64,000 nt of DNA from Saprospiraceae bacterium (GCA_013001595.1 JABDMH010000056.1:62001-126000); one strand, 5' to 3'. Positions 1-9,877 are shown, counted from the first letter of the stretch. Notes: a model not told the origin generated them from the sequence alone. Numbers and translations: made by a program.

Positions 1-51
1 GTTGATGAATTATCTACTAAGGTTGCCGAAGAAGCAGAGGCAATGGTATGA
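1..51 (+). CDS. 3' end of an unidentified gene
   Basis: Frame 1 is open from the window edge to a TGA at 49-51 and encodes 16 residues ending AEEAEAMV. The acidic, alanine-rich tail looks like a normal protein C-terminus, but it is too short to identify. A gap of about 205 bases follows before lon; I see no convincing terminator or RNA gene in it. Confidence 0.4.
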   Translation, partial: VDELSTKVAEEAEAMV

Positions 52-256
52 GGAATAGTCATGTGTAGTTATTTAGACCTGTCGTTTTGACCTCCTTAAA
101 GCAGTTTTAGGCCAATGTAGGTACTCCAGATCGTGGCCAAATAGCAAGTTTTGTCATGTTTATCGCAATGGCATAACAATTGCCCCTTTCATGCCCACAT
201 TTGAATCTAGATTTTACTGACACTTTGTCGGTGCTACAGAAATTGAGCAAAAAGAT

Positions 257-2665
257 ATGTTTGAAAATATCGGATTTATAGATATTCAGGATGATCAGGA
301 AATGACGCCTTTGATGCCACTCAATACGGAGGGTGAGGAGGATCAAACTGATGTCGAAATGCCTGGATCATTACCGCTTCTCGCCTTAAAAAATACGGTG
401 CTTTTTCCTGGAATAATAATACCAATCACCATTGGAAGGGATAAATCCATCAAGGCTGTAAGAGCGGCTTACGAATCCAATAAGTTGTTAGCGGTCCTAT
501 CTCAGAAGAATATGAAAGTAGAGGATCCTTCGTTCGAAGATCTCTACCAAGTGGGAACCGTAGCAAAGATATTAAAGCTTTTTAAGATGCCGGATGGGAC
601 GACAACTACCATTTTGCAAGGAAGTAAGCGCTTTAACCTGCAGCGTATCACTTCTGAAGAACCATATATGGAGGGAGAAATTGAGGAACTGAGCTATATG
701 GATGCAGATGATGCCCAGGAGTTTGCGGGGTTACTAACTACGATCAGGGAACTTGCTGCTCAAATTATCAAACTCTCACCAAACATTCCCTCTGAAGCAT
801 CAGTCATGCTGGGGAACATCAAGAGTGACACCTTCTTATTGGATTTTATCTCTTCAAATCTCGCAATAGGAATGGATGAAAAGCAGGCCATTTTGGAAGA
901 AGGAGATCTGATGGCCAAAGCTCACGTGATTATGGGTCATATGAAACGTGAGATGCAGCTGCTGGTAGTAAAGGATGAGATTGATGCAAAGGTTAGGGGT
1001 GATATAGACAAGCAGCAGCGAGACTACTTTCTTAGTCAGCAGCTTAAGACCATCCAAGAAGAACTCGGACAGAGCCCTCATCAAGCTGAAATCGAAGAAC
1101 TGAAAAAACGTGCTAAAGAGAAGAGCTGGCCAGAAGAAGTCGCTAAGGTTTTTGAAAAGGAGTTGGCGAAAGTTCAGCGAGTTAATCCTCAAGTGGCTGA
1201 ATACTCCGTACTCCTCAATTACTTGGATTTGCTGTTAGACCTGCCATGGAATGAGTTCACCAAGGATAATTTTGAACTTGCTCATGTACAGAAGGTGCTT
1301 GATAAAGACCACTATGGTTTGGAGAAAGTTAAGAAGCGCATCATTGAACACCTTGCGGTGTTGAAATTAAAGGGTGATATGAAAGCGCCGATTCTGTGTT
1401 TAGTGGGACCTCCCGGTGTTGGTAAGACTTCTCTCGGAAAATCCGTTGCAAAGGCGCTGGATCGAAAATTTGTGAGAATGTCTCTAGGGGGTTTGCACGA
1501 TGAATCAGAAATCAGAGGACATCGCAAGACCTACATCGGAGCTATGCCGGGTCGAATAGTTCAATCCATAAAGAAGGTAGGGTCGTCCAATCCAGTCTTT
1601 ATATTGGATGAGATCGACAAAGTTGGAAAAGATTTTCGTGGAGATCCGTCGAGTGCACTTCTTGAAGTGTTAGATCCTGAGCAGAACTCTACCTTTCATG
1701 ACAATTATCTAGAACTTGAGTATGACCTCTCAAAGGTCATGTTTATTGCAACTGCAAATTCATTGGCCAGCATACAGCCTGCCTTGCTTGATCGCATGGA
1801 GATCATTCAAATCAGCGGCTATTCTGCTGAAGAAAAGCTAGAAATTGCCAAACGGCATCTAATTCCGCAAAGGCGAAAAGAGCATGGACTGAAATCCAAT
1901 CAGGTTACCATTCGTGCCAAAGCACTAAAAGAAATCATTAGAGACTATACCCGCGAATCGGGAGTGAGAAACCTCAGCCGTCAGATTGCCGGGGTGATGA
2001 GAAATGCTGCCAAGCAAGTGGCTATGGATGAGACGCCAAAGGTGGTTGTTGACGCCCATAAATTGAGTGAGATCTTGGGGCCTAAACGGTTCAGCAGGGA
2101 TGCATATGCCAAAATCAAAGTACCTGGGGTGGCAGTCGGTCTGGCATGGACTAGTGTAGGTGGAGATATCCTTTTTATCGAAGCCAGCAGGAGCGAAGGT
2201 TCTGGAAAGCTCATTTTGACTGGCAATCTTGGTGATGTCATGAAAGAATCTGCGACCACAGCACTTAGTTTTATAAAGGCCCATGGTGAATCACTTGGCA
2301 TCGAAGCGGAGAGTTTCGCTAAAACGGACATCCACATACATGTGCCTGAAGGCGCCATTCCCAAAGATGGTCCATCAGCTGGCATCACGATGATGACCGC
2401 ATTGACATCTATGTTTACAGGTAGATTGGTTAAACCATACTTAGCAATGACTGGAGAGATCACCCTGCGAGGACGAGTTTTGCCAGTAGGTGGGATTAAA
2501 GAGAAGGTCCTAGCTGCAAAGCGAGCTGGTATGAAGGAGATTCTATTGTGTTCGGAAAACGAGCGTAACGTGAGGGAGATAGATAAGGATTTCATTAAGG
2601 ATCTTACTTTCACATACGTTGATGATATGGACGATGTCATTAAAGTGGCCCTACAGTCTGGCTAG
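257..2665 (+). CDS. lon: ATP-dependent protease La (Lon)
   Basis: Cytoplasmic AAA+ serine protease that unfolds and degrades damaged and regulatory proteins. At 802 residues it has the usual LonA length. The N-terminal substrate-binding domain begins near residue 38 (PLLALKNTVLFPG), followed by a helical region. The AAA+ module carries Walker A GPPGVGKT and Walker B FILDEIDK. The C-terminal protease domain has the catalytic serine in PKDGPSAG (about S707) and the lysine in GGIKEK (about K750); the 43-residue spacing matches E. coli Lon S679/K722. The ATG at 257 gives a full-length N-terminus with the acidic lead-in common in Bacteroidota. It stands alone on its strand and no heat-shock operator was recognised upstream. 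Confidence 0.97.
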   Translation: MFENIGFIDIQDDQEMTPLMPLNTEGEEDQTDVEMPGSLPLLALKNTVLFPGIIIPITIGRDKSIKAVRAAYESNKLLAVLSQKNMKVEDPSFEDLYQVGTVAKILKLFKMPDGTTTTILQGSKRFNLQRITSEEPYMEGEIEELSYMDADDAQEFAGLLTTIRELAAQIIKLSPNIPSEASVMLGNIKSDTFLLDFISSNLAIGMDEKQAILEEGDLMAKAHVIMGHMKREMQLLVVKDEIDAKVRGDIDKQQRDYFLSQQLKTIQEELGQSPHQAEIEELKKRAKEKSWPEEVAKVFEKELAKVQRVNPQVAEYSVLLNYLDLLLDLPWNEFTKDNFELAHVQKVLDKDHYGLEKVKKRIIEHLAVLKLKGDMKAPILCLVGPPGVGKTSLGKSVAKALDRKFVRMSLGGLHDESEIRGHRKTYIGAMPGRIVQSIKKVGSSNPVFILDEIDKVGKDFRGDPSSALLEVLDPEQNSTFHDNYLELEYDLSKVMFIATANSLASIQPALLDRMEIIQISGYSAEEKLEIAKRHLIPQRRKEHGLKSNQVTIRAKALKEIIRDYTRESGVRNLSRQIAGVMRNAAKQVAMDETPKVVVDAHKLSEILGPKRFSRDAYAKIKVPGVAVGLAWTSVGGDILFIEASRSEGSGKLILTGNLGDVMKESATTALSFIKAHGESLGIEAESFAKTDIHIHVPEGAIPKDGPSAGITMMTALTSMFTGRLVKPYLAMTGEITLRGRVLPVGGIKEKVLAAKRAGMKEILLCSENERNVREIDKDFIKDLTFTYVDDMDDVIKVALQSG

Positions 2666-2777
2666 AATACTTCTGTTAAGTAAGCGTTAAACTGATTGTT
2701 TACCTAAGTCAACCTTGAATACGGTACGTTGCTGTCTGTAGAAATTTATCTAACTTTCGATCTGCAATGAGTAAATT

Positions 2778-3437
2778 ATGATCAGATATTTGGCCGGTGC
2801 ACTGCTGTTTATTTTACTGTATCAGTCTGTTGATGCACAGGATAATCGAAATCGCCGCGATTCCGTAATCCAATTTTCTGGTCTAGTGGTTGTTGAGGAG
2901 CAGGGAGAGTTGATACCGTTGCCTTTGACTAACATTCTCTTAAAGCGCTCTGGTCGGGGTACCTTCGCCGATAATGAAGGATTCTTTTCGATTGTAGCAT
3001 TTAAAGGCGATGTGGTTGTTTTCTCTAGCATTGGATTTGAAACTGTAGAATTCGTGATCCCCGATACCCTGTCCCAAAACCGGTATTCCATCTACCAAAT
3101 CATGACCCGTGATACCATTAATCTACCAGAAACGGTGGTTTATCCGTGGCCCAGTCGCGAGCATTTTAAAATTGAATTTTTGGCCCTTAATGTTCCTGAG
3201 GACTTACAAGATCGTGCCGAGTCAAATCTGGCAGTACACGTCATGGAAAAAATGCGCAAGGATTTACCAACAGATGGGGTGGAATCAGGAAACTACTATC
3301 TAAAGCGTCAAGCCGAATCTTACTATTCATTTGGCCAAGCGAAGCCCATGCACATTCTCAATCCCATCGCTTGGAGTAAATTCTTCAAAGCTTGGAAGAA
3401 CGGGGACTTCAAGCGCAAGAGTGAAGACAATCGCTAG
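2778..3437 (+). CDS. Secreted carboxypeptidase-regulatory-like domain protein
   Basis: A 219-residue protein with a signal peptide (hydrophobic residues 4-20, cleavage likely after VDA). It is followed by a beta-sandwich of the CarboxypepD_reg-like type: FSGLVVVEEQGELIPLPLTN, then GTFADNEGFFSI and VVFSSIGFETVEF. This is the plug-like domain found at the N-terminus of TonB receptors and in many free-standing Bacteroidota envelope proteins. The C-terminal 80 residues are charged, with no recognised domain or receptor barrel. Probably periplasmic or outer-membrane associated; exact role unknown. It is about 110 bases downstream of lon and 86 before metF, so probably its own transcript. Confidence 0.8.
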   Translation: MIRYLAGALLFILLYQSVDAQDNRNRRDSVIQFSGLVVVEEQGELIPLPLTNILLKRSGRGTFADNEGFFSIVAFKGDVVVFSSIGFETVEFVIPDTLSQNRYSIYQIMTRDTINLPETVVYPWPSREHFKIEFLALNVPEDLQDRAESNLAVHVMEKMRKDLPTDGVESGNYYLKRQAESYYSFGQAKPMHILNPIAWSKFFKAWKNGDFKRKSEDNR

Positions 3438-3479
3438 GCATAACGGCCTTTATGCAAAGCCTACCCATCAATTAATTGC

Positions 3480-3487
3480 TAAATTTG
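3480..3487 (+). promoter_or_regulatory. Candidate -7 promoter box (TAAATTTG) of metF
   Basis: Exact match to the Bacteroidota primary-sigma -7 consensus TAnnTTTG, 36 bases before the metF ATG, which leaves a leader of about 30 nt. No good TTTG-type -33 element lies at the expected distance, so the call rests on the -7 box and its position. Confidence 0.4.
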
Positions 3488-3523
3488 CACGCTCATTTTA
3501 CTTCTGACGGTAGTCATTGATCT

Positions 3524-4480
3524 ATGAAGGTTACTAAGTATTTCGAGGAAGCCAAGGGCAAATCACTGATCAGTTTTGAGGTCCTACCTCCGCTAAAAGG
3601 GGGCTCCATGCAGTCTATATTTGATGTATTAGACCCACTGATGGAGTTTAAACCTCCCTTTATTGACGTCACCTACCACAGGGAGGAATATGTTTATCAA
3701 AAAAGTGGGAATGGCTATTATGAAAAAGCTTCCATCAGGAAGCGTCCAGGTACTGTTGGGATTTGCGCTGCACTTATGCATCGCTATGGTGTGGATGCAG
3801 TTCCTCATTTAATCTGTGGAGGCTTTACGAAAGAGGATACAGAAAATGCACTGATCGATCTCAATTTCTTGGACATTTGCAATGTGCTAGCCATCCGTGG
3901 AGATGCCCGAAAGTTTGATGGAAGATTTCTCCCGGAAGAGGGTGGTCATAGCTATGCCTTGGATTTGGTGCGCCAAATTGTAGAAATGAATGAGGGTAGA
4001 TATTTGGATTCAAACATAGAAAATGGCGCCCGTACCAATTTTTGTATTGGTATTGCAGGGTATCCAGAGAAGCACTTTGAAGCTCCGAATTTTCAGTCTG
4101 ATCTGAAGTACACAAAGAACAAAATAGATGCTGGGGCAGACTACATTGTCACTCAAATGTTTTTTGATAATAAAAATTACTTTGACTATGTGGATGCGTG
4201 CAGGGAAAAGGGGATTGATGTACCCATTGTACCGGGACTCAAACCGCTGACTAAGATGTATCAGCTCAAGTCCCTACCGCGTATGTTTTATGTAAATATG
4301 CCTGAAGCTCTGGTCAAGGAAATTGAAAAGGTGAAGAAGCCCGAGCATGCTAAAGAAGTGGGCATCGAATGGTGTATTACGCAGTCTTTGGAGCTGAAGG
4401 AGTATGGAGTACCATGCCTCCACTACTATACAATGGGAGATGTCGATACCATTAAGCGAATAGCAAAAGCTGTCTTCTAA
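3524..4480 (+). CDS. metF: Methylenetetrahydrofolate reductase
   Basis: FAD-dependent cytoplasmic enzyme reducing 5,10-methylene-THF to 5-methyl-THF for methionine synthesis. At 318 residues it is the usual bacterial MetF length with a TIM-barrel fold. Recognisable parts are ISFEVLPP near the N-terminus (the catalytic glutamate strand), IDVTYHREEY, VPHLICGGFTKED, the NVLAIRGDARK strand and DYIVTQMFFD. No extra domain. The ATG at 3524 is preceded by a -7 box. No other methionine genes lie next to it. Confidence 0.96.
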   Translation: MKVTKYFEEAKGKSLISFEVLPPLKGGSMQSIFDVLDPLMEFKPPFIDVTYHREEYVYQKSGNGYYEKASIRKRPGTVGICAALMHRYGVDAVPHLICGGFTKEDTENALIDLNFLDICNVLAIRGDARKFDGRFLPEEGGHSYALDLVRQIVEMNEGRYLDSNIENGARTNFCIGIAGYPEKHFEAPNFQSDLKYTKNKIDAGADYIVTQMFFDNKNYFDYVDACREKGIDVPIVPGLKPLTKMYQLKSLPRMFYVNMPEALVKEIEKVKKPEHAKEVGIEWCITQSLELKEYGVPCLHYYTMGDVDTIKRIAKAVF

Positions 4481-4618
4481 GGGCACTCCATTAAAGTGAA
4501 CCCCGGTACTAGTGATCCATTTTGTTGAATCTAGATAACAGATGGAACCTTATCTATGGCGAAAAGGACTGAACGAATAGCTCGTATTATTCTCTCATAC
4601 TATTATTGAAATATATTC

Positions 4619-6901
4619 ATGATTTTTTGGACAAGGATTTGGCTCATTTTGGTGTTCTGTAGTGTGCTGTCATGCCGGCAAACCCAAGAAGAAGTACTTG
4701 TGTTGGGATTGACAGAGTATGTAGATCCGATGATCGGTACGGCAAAGCATGGACATGTCTATCCCGGTGCTACCATTCCATTCGGATCTGTGCAACTTAG
4801 CCCTGATAATGGAACAGAAGGCTGGGACTGGTGCGCCGGTTATAATTATATCGACAGCATGATCGTTGGGTTTTCACACACACACCTCAGTGGTACAGGG
4901 ATCGGAGACTTATGTGATGTACTGGTGATGCCTACCAAGAATTCAATTGATTTATCACAACACTATGATTCACCTAAGGAAGCGCCTTTCGCGTCCACTT
5001 TTTCCCACAGTAACGAACACGCCAGTGCCGGATATTACGCTGTCAAATTAGATAATGGAATCGAAGTAGAACTGACCACTTCGCAACGAGTAGGCCTGCA
5101 CAAATATACTTTCCCTGAGGAATCAGGTCTGAAGCGAAATGTGATCATGGATCTAGGCCATCATATCAATTGGGATAGTGTTCTGGTCAGCTCGATTGAA
5201 CGAAAAGACAATAATATTTTTGCCGGGAGTCGCCATTCGACAGGTTGGGCAAAGCAACAGCAACTTTTCTACGCCATCACTTTTTCGGAAATTCCCTCTC
5301 AACTACAGGTTTATAATGGTGGTGACCAAATAGGAGTGGATGCTGCCAAGGGCAATAATGTAAAGGCGATATGGGAGTTTGATAAATCGAGTGAAGACAT
5401 TATGGTCAAAGTTGCATTGTCTTCGGCAAGTATGGCGAATGCAATTGCTACACTTGATGAGATCCCAGATTGGGATTTTACTAGGGTTCGAAAGGATGCC
5501 ATTAGAGCATGGAATGATCACCTAGGAAAGATCAGGGTCGCTTCTTCAAATGAAGCCTTGTTGAGGACATTTTACACAGCTTTGTATCGAACAGCCTTGG
5601 CCCCGATCATATATGAGGACATTTCTGGTCAATACAAAGCCGCCAGCGGACAAGTAGTGGAAGCGAGTGAATACGTACGCTATGATATTTTCTCCCTTTG
5701 GGATACGTTTCGAGCTGCACATCCTTTGCTTTCGATCACTCAACCAGACCGAACAACAGACTTTATTAAGTCGTTTCTAGCTCATTTTGATGAATGTGGT
5801 CTGTTACCTGTTTGGTCTCTACTCGGGAATGAAACCAATACCATGACTGGCTATCACGCCATACCAATTATCCTTGATGCATATTTAAAGGGGCATCGTC
5901 AATTTGATGTTGAAAAGGCGTATGAAGCCATGAAAAAGAGCGGAGAGCAAGACATTAGAGACACTGACGACTATCGAAAGTATGGCTACATCCCCTACGA
6001 ATTGGGTGGTCAGTCGGTCACAAAGACCTTGGAGTATGCATTCGATGACTGGTGTATAGCACAAATGGCCTTACTGCTTGGAAAACAGGAAGAACACAAG
6101 TATTTCCTAGAGCGAGCCCGTAATTATCAAAACCTATTTGACGCATCAACTAGATTTATGCGGGCAAGAATGGTCGATGGCAACTGGAAAACTCCCTTCA
6201 ATCCGACGGAGTCTGATCATAATTTTGCGGTTGCCGAGTACACGGAGGGTAATGCCTGGCAACATTCCTGGTTTGTGCCACATGATGTACGTGGTCTAAT
6301 CTCTCTGCACGGTGGAAATGATCGATTTGTCAATAGGCTCGACTCACTATTTAGTGTAGATTCTGACATTGCTGGTGACAATAGGAGTATGGATATTTCT
6401 GGGCTAATAGGGCAGTATGCACATGGCAACGAGCCTAGCCATCACATACCCTATTTGTACAACTATGCTGGAGCGCCGTGGAAGGGGCAAGAAAAAATTC
6501 GAGAGATCTTGGAATCACAGTATAGTGATGCTCCAGATGGTTTGTGCGGAAATGAAGACTGTGGGCAGATGTCGGCATGGTATGTTTTTAGCACTTTGGG
6601 ATTTTATCCAGTCAATCCAGCAGAAGGAGTTTATGTCATAGGAACACCGATGTTTAAAAAGGCTACTTTGGACATGGGAAATGGGCGAGATTTTATTGTT
6701 CGTGTGGTTCATTTGAATGAGGAAAACAAATACATTCAATCAGCTACACTCAATGAATTACCCCTGACCAGATCCTATCTCTATCACTATGAGCTTGAAG
6801 AGGGAGGAGAATTGATTCTGGAAATGGGACCCAAGCCAAATTATCTGCATTGGAGTGATCCAGAAGCATATCCGCCATCGATGAGCGATCCAGATCAGTG
6901 A
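4619..6901 (+). CDS. GH92 family alpha-mannosidase lipoprotein
   Basis: Exo-acting alpha-mannosidase (glycoside hydrolase family 92), probably Ca2+-dependent, trimming mannose from glycans. The N-terminus is a lipoprotein signal ending in the lipobox SVLSC (about C19), so the enzyme should be anchored in the envelope. Family signatures are YVDPMIGT and GATIPFGSVQLSPD near the N-terminus, then FSHTHLSGTG, the (alpha/alpha)6 region with FSLWDTFRAAHPL and SLLGNETNTMTGYHAIP, and the C-terminal GNEDCGQMSAWYVFSTLGF. The length of 760 residues is typical. It is separated from the other glycan genes by a minus-strand T9SS gene. Confidence 0.95.
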   Translation: MIFWTRIWLILVFCSVLSCRQTQEEVLVLGLTEYVDPMIGTAKHGHVYPGATIPFGSVQLSPDNGTEGWDWCAGYNYIDSMIVGFSHTHLSGTGIGDLCDVLVMPTKNSIDLSQHYDSPKEAPFASTFSHSNEHASAGYYAVKLDNGIEVELTTSQRVGLHKYTFPEESGLKRNVIMDLGHHINWDSVLVSSIERKDNNIFAGSRHSTGWAKQQQLFYAITFSEIPSQLQVYNGGDQIGVDAAKGNNVKAIWEFDKSSEDIMVKVALSSASMANAIATLDEIPDWDFTRVRKDAIRAWNDHLGKIRVASSNEALLRTFYTALYRTALAPIIYEDISGQYKAASGQVVEASEYVRYDIFSLWDTFRAAHPLLSITQPDRTTDFIKSFLAHFDECGLLPVWSLLGNETNTMTGYHAIPIILDAYLKGHRQFDVEKAYEAMKKSGEQDIRDTDDYRKYGYIPYELGGQSVTKTLEYAFDDWCIAQMALLLGKQEEHKYFLERARNYQNLFDASTRFMRARMVDGNWKTPFNPTESDHNFAVAEYTEGNAWQHSWFVPHDVRGLISLHGGNDRFVNRLDSLFSVDSDIAGDNRSMDISGLIGQYAHGNEPSHHIPYLYNYAGAPWKGQEKIREILESQYSDAPDGLCGNEDCGQMSAWYVFSTLGFYPVNPAEGVYVIGTPMFKKATLDMGNGRDFIVRVVHLNEENKYIQSATLNELPLTRSYLYHYELEEGGELILEMGPKPNYLHWSDPEAYPPSMSDPDQ

Positions 6902-6946
6902 AGGAGGATTGTTCTTGAACCATGGCATACATGATGGATATAAAAA

Positions 6947-7011
6947 AGGACCGATTGCTCCAAATCGGCCCTCTAAATTGGTGTTGAGTGTATTCTCTGC
7001 TCATTCACCAA
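6947..7011 (-). terminator. Double hairpin with A/T tract; minus-strand terminator-like
   Basis: A 10-bp stem with one mismatch (6947-6956 with 6963-6972; core CCGATT/AATCGG) is preceded on the plus strand by six A's, so read on the minus strand the hairpin is followed by a T tract. A second, weaker stem TTGGTG/CACCAA spans 6978-7011. It could terminate transcription from the T9SS gene at 7432-9246, although it lies some 420 bases past that stop. A similar arrangement occurs at 9556-9660. Confidence 0.45.
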
Positions 7012-7350
7012 AGGTACCTAGTTCGAATCTATGACTACCCGAAGGGTCACAGATCTAGTGAGCTAGGTTTACTGTTCATCTGGTCTTGATCTCTTTCGAC
7101 ACTCGACATCCAAAATGACCTCGACTGCCAATCTTACTACAATCACCTGTAATCAGATGCTCGTAGCAATAGCCAGTTTATCAAGTAAGAATATTTTTCC
7201 AGGCCTGGATCGGAATGGTGGGACCTAGTTTCAATAGGATTACTATTCTGTAGATAGCAAAAAGGATGCCTAACTTTAGCTCTGAGTGTGAAAAGGGTAG
7301 GTAACCAAGACATTGACGCTTATCAATAGGGAAAATAGTCCAACAAATCA

Positions 7351-7374
7351 GAGCGTAGGCATCAGCCTACGCTC
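7351..7374 (-). terminator. Perfect 10-bp hairpin downstream of the T9SS gene
   Basis: GAGCGTAGGC and its exact complement GCCTACGCTC are separated by a 4-nt loop (ATCA). It lies about 57 bases past the stop of the minus-strand gene ending at 7432. The minus-strand T tract after it is poor, so it may protect a transcript end rather than act as a strong intrinsic terminator. Confidence 0.5.
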
Positions 7375-7431
7375 CCATGAAAAACAGATTTGAGTACTAA
7401 ATCCACTCAAACTAAACAAAACATCTTGGGG

Positions 7432-9246
7432 CTATTTAATCTTTATAAATGGTCGAAACTCCGCTGCCGTGCCTGCTCCAATACAGAGGTGATACATTCC
7501 TGGAGCTAGGTCGGCCACGTCAATTATAAAATCTGTAACATCAGTTTTCTGCTGAACGGTCTTAACCAACTGTCCATATACATTGGTGATTCTGATTTCA
7601 CCCATCGGCAGCGAACTATTCAGATTCAATTTTTCCCTGACAGGGTTTGGAAATATATAAACTGCTTTCTCTCGACCATATATGGATCGAATATTTGAGT
7701 ATGATGCGTTTCCGAAGACATCAACTATTTTGAGTTTATAATGCATATTAGGTGCACCTATAGATCTGTCCATGAGTAGATAGTTGCTGGTCGAGGAATT
7801 TCCTCCTTGAGCCGTCATAGTGCCAAGAGAACTGTAGTTCAGGAGATCTTCAGATTTTAACACCTCGTAATGGCTTGTATTGGCTTCTGTCCTAGAACTC
7901 CAGGTCACTTTTACGTGATCCTCATGCTCATCCACTTCGAAGGTTTCAATTTCTACAGTTTGTTCAATAGTGGTGCAGAAGAAAATCGGCGAGAGCGCTA
8001 TGGTTCTTCTGGTAGGATCATAGTTTTCTGGTCTCCGTGGGTCAGAGTAACCTTTTTCAATGTAGGTAATCTCAATTCTGTGAATCGGTTCAGTAAAATA
8101 GACATTCAATGTGTTGCGTGTACCACCGTCCTCCGCATCTTTCTCGCCTAGTGGATGTGCTGTAACCACATTTTCCATCCTAGACCATGCGGGAGAGTTA
8201 CTGAAGGCTTCTAAAATGGGCATCACTTCCTCTTGACCACGGAAGCCGGTAATGATCACCTGGTCGATTCGGTCAGAAGAATCTATTTCGGTCGACGTAT
8301 TGTTGTCGATATCAAAGATCGAGAAGCGGGTTTCCATGAGCAAATTATCGAATGTAATGCTTGCCGTAATCGCACTGGATGTTGCGCTGGGAGGAGCATC
8401 TACCCTAACTTGTAAACTATTGCTACCATCGCTGAAACCACCATCAGTTTTACTAAAGCGGTCTGTATCATCTGGAGCTTGCGAATGCTTCTGTGTTTCA
8501 TCAAAGTGGTCGGTATCTCCAGAGAACGTAATCGAAGCGGTCAGCGATTCGCCATCGGAGCCGGTCATCGACATAGAATGGTCTAGCGCTCCCGCGGGAT
8601 ATCCTCTCCAATCTAATTTTGAAGGCAAATCTGAATTGCATTGAGAAAGGGGAGGTTTGGCTGTGCAAGCAAGTATGTCCGAGATGCCGGTAAAAATATT
8701 ACCCTGATGACGAAAGATCATAATGGAGATCTCAGAAGCATTTGAGATCGTCACATTGGCCGTGCCCGAGACGTCATTGTGACTTTTATTTCCATTTCCC
8801 ATTGCAGCCGATCCTGTAGTCGAGAAGGTGGGTTCGAGCCCTTCGGCAGATAATTTTGCAGTTCCTCCATCTGTTTGAATGTATACGGTATCGTCTAGAT
8901 CTATGTCATAGAGGCTAAATTGTATATTATGAAGATGAGATTCAAAATCTAGATTAATGATGATCGTATCAGCAGATCTATTTGCTAAAACGAGGGCATT
9001 TCCACCAGCACTATGTCCACCAGCATCGGTGAAGGTTGGCATTTGATTGGGATATCCATCGGCTGTATTGCCTCGAAGTTCAATAGTAAGATTGCTCGTC
9101 CCCAGGCCGTAGCCCGCTTCCATATTGCCATCCACCCAGGTGGCAACATCCCAGTCAATATGGCTGAGTACGCGTCCGGGACATTGAGCCTCGACGCCGG
9201 GACGCAATATCGTGTAAATGAGAATGGAAAGTATGATTTTAAGCAT
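7432..9246 (-). CDS. Secreted T9SS type A sorting-domain protein
   Basis: Large secreted beta-rich protein of unknown activity. From the ATG at 9246 there is a clean signal peptide (LKIILSILIYTILRPGVEA, then QCPG); an upstream ATG at 9273 would add IIIIKIAN. The body holds two related segments of roughly 170-200 residues (each with VDGN/GYP-like starts, N(A/S)LVLAN or SLQVRV strands and FSLYDIDLDD or FSIFDIDNNT), which suggests a duplicated lectin-like domain. A fibronectin-type stretch follows (VKVTWSSRTEANTSHYEV). The C-terminal 80 residues form a T9SS sorting domain: VYIFPNPVREKLNL, ITNVYGQLVKT, DVADLAPGMYHL. Probably exported across the outer membrane and attached to the cell surface. Confidence 0.85.
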   Translation of the reverse strand: MLKIILSILIYTILRPGVEAQCPGRVLSHIDWDVATWVDGNMEAGYGLGTSNLTIELRGNTADGYPNQMPTFTDAGGHSAGGNALVLANRSADTIIINLDFESHLHNIQFSLYDIDLDDTVYIQTDGGTAKLSAEGLEPTFSTTGSAAMGNGNKSHNDVSGTANVTISNASEISIMIFRHQGNIFTGISDILACTAKPPLSQCNSDLPSKLDWRGYPAGALDHSMSMTGSDGESLTASITFSGDTDHFDETQKHSQAPDDTDRFSKTDGGFSDGSNSLQVRVDAPPSATSSAITASITFDNLLMETRFSIFDIDNNTSTEIDSSDRIDQVIITGFRGQEEVMPILEAFSNSPAWSRMENVVTAHPLGEKDAEDGGTRNTLNVYFTEPIHRIEITYIEKGYSDPRRPENYDPTRRTIALSPIFFCTTIEQTVEIETFEVDEHEDHVKVTWSSRTEANTSHYEVLKSEDLLNYSSLGTMTAQGGNSSTSNYLLMDRSIGAPNMHYKLKIVDVFGNASYSNIRSIYGREKAVYIFPNPVREKLNLNSSLPMGEIRITNVYGQLVKTVQQKTDVTDFIIDVADLAPGMYHLCIGAGTAAEFRPFIKIK

Positions 9247-9555
9247 ATTCGCGATTTTGATAATGATGATCATGCAAGGAGCATGATGTCCATTAGTTTC
9301 GCGATCGGGATGTGACGCACCTACATAAAGTAATCGATGAGCGTTCAGGTGGATTCCTCAGCTTTGTTCGCTACCTCTGTCTCCAAGAAGGTGGGATCTC
9401 AGGTCTTATTTTAGATCAGCCTAATTATTCTGATCTAGCATGCATATCTCTATCATCATGAATTGTGCCAAAATATTTAGATGCTAGAAACCCAACAGTA
9501 CCGTGATAAGGGAAAGGTTGGACTTCGGTAACCTTATTGTTTTAATTTCAAAAAA

Positions 9556-9582
9556 GAGGGCTAACACATGGTGTCAGCCCTC
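9556..9582. other. 12-bp hairpin preceded by an A tract
   Basis: GAGGGCTAACAC and GTGTCAGCCCTC pair with a single mismatch around the loop ATG. A run of A's (9550-9555) sits on the left, which would be a T tract for minus-strand transcription. No minus-strand gene ends nearby, so a role as a gene terminator is unclear. Confidence 0.45.
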
Positions 9583-9600
9583 ATAGTTCTGAGTGTGTAG

Positions 9601-9660
9601 GTGCGGAATGAGTTTTGGAATTTCGTTCAGTTGTGTCTTTTTATGAACTCCGCACTTTTT
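9601..9660 (+). terminator. Candidate plus-strand terminator
   Basis: GTGCGGA (9601-9607) pairs with TCCGCAC (9649-9655), followed directly by five T's. An inner GTTCA/TGAAC pair extends the right arm without interruption. No annotated plus-strand gene lies just upstream, so it may end a small RNA that includes the hairpin at 9556-9582. Confidence 0.35.
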
Positions 9661-9877
9661 GTCACATCCTTATGACGTCCAAGATTTCCTAAACCACAAA
9701 ATGGGTGGATTTTTTTTCATAAAATGAGGGATTAGTCCCATTCACACCCATTTCTATGATTTCGTTAGGCAGCAGATGTGCATCGCTGAGGAGGATGCAG
9801 TTCGTCACATGCAGTGGTATCCAGTTGATCAATACAAGGGGAAAAGTGTATTTTCCAGTCCAGATTAAACTAAAAAA

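Larger units (their letters stand above)
6902..7431. other. Intergenic region (530 bp) with several hairpins
   Basis: Non-coding gap between the convergent GH92 and T9SS genes. It holds the structured element at 6947-7011 and the perfect hairpin at 7351-7374, listed separately. No ORF in it looks coding. Confidence 0.6.
9247..9877. other. Intergenic region (about 630 bp) with structured RNA-like segment
   Basis: Divergent gap between the T9SS gene and the Tat-exported isomerase-like gene, presumably carrying both promoters. It contains the hairpins at 9556-9582 and 9601-9660. No coding ORF was accepted. Confidence 0.55.

Noticed and set aside
1981-2640. 219-codon ORF antisense to lon
   Set aside because: It lies wholly opposite the strongly supported protease domain of lon, and its translation shows no domain. 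It is a shadow of codon bias.
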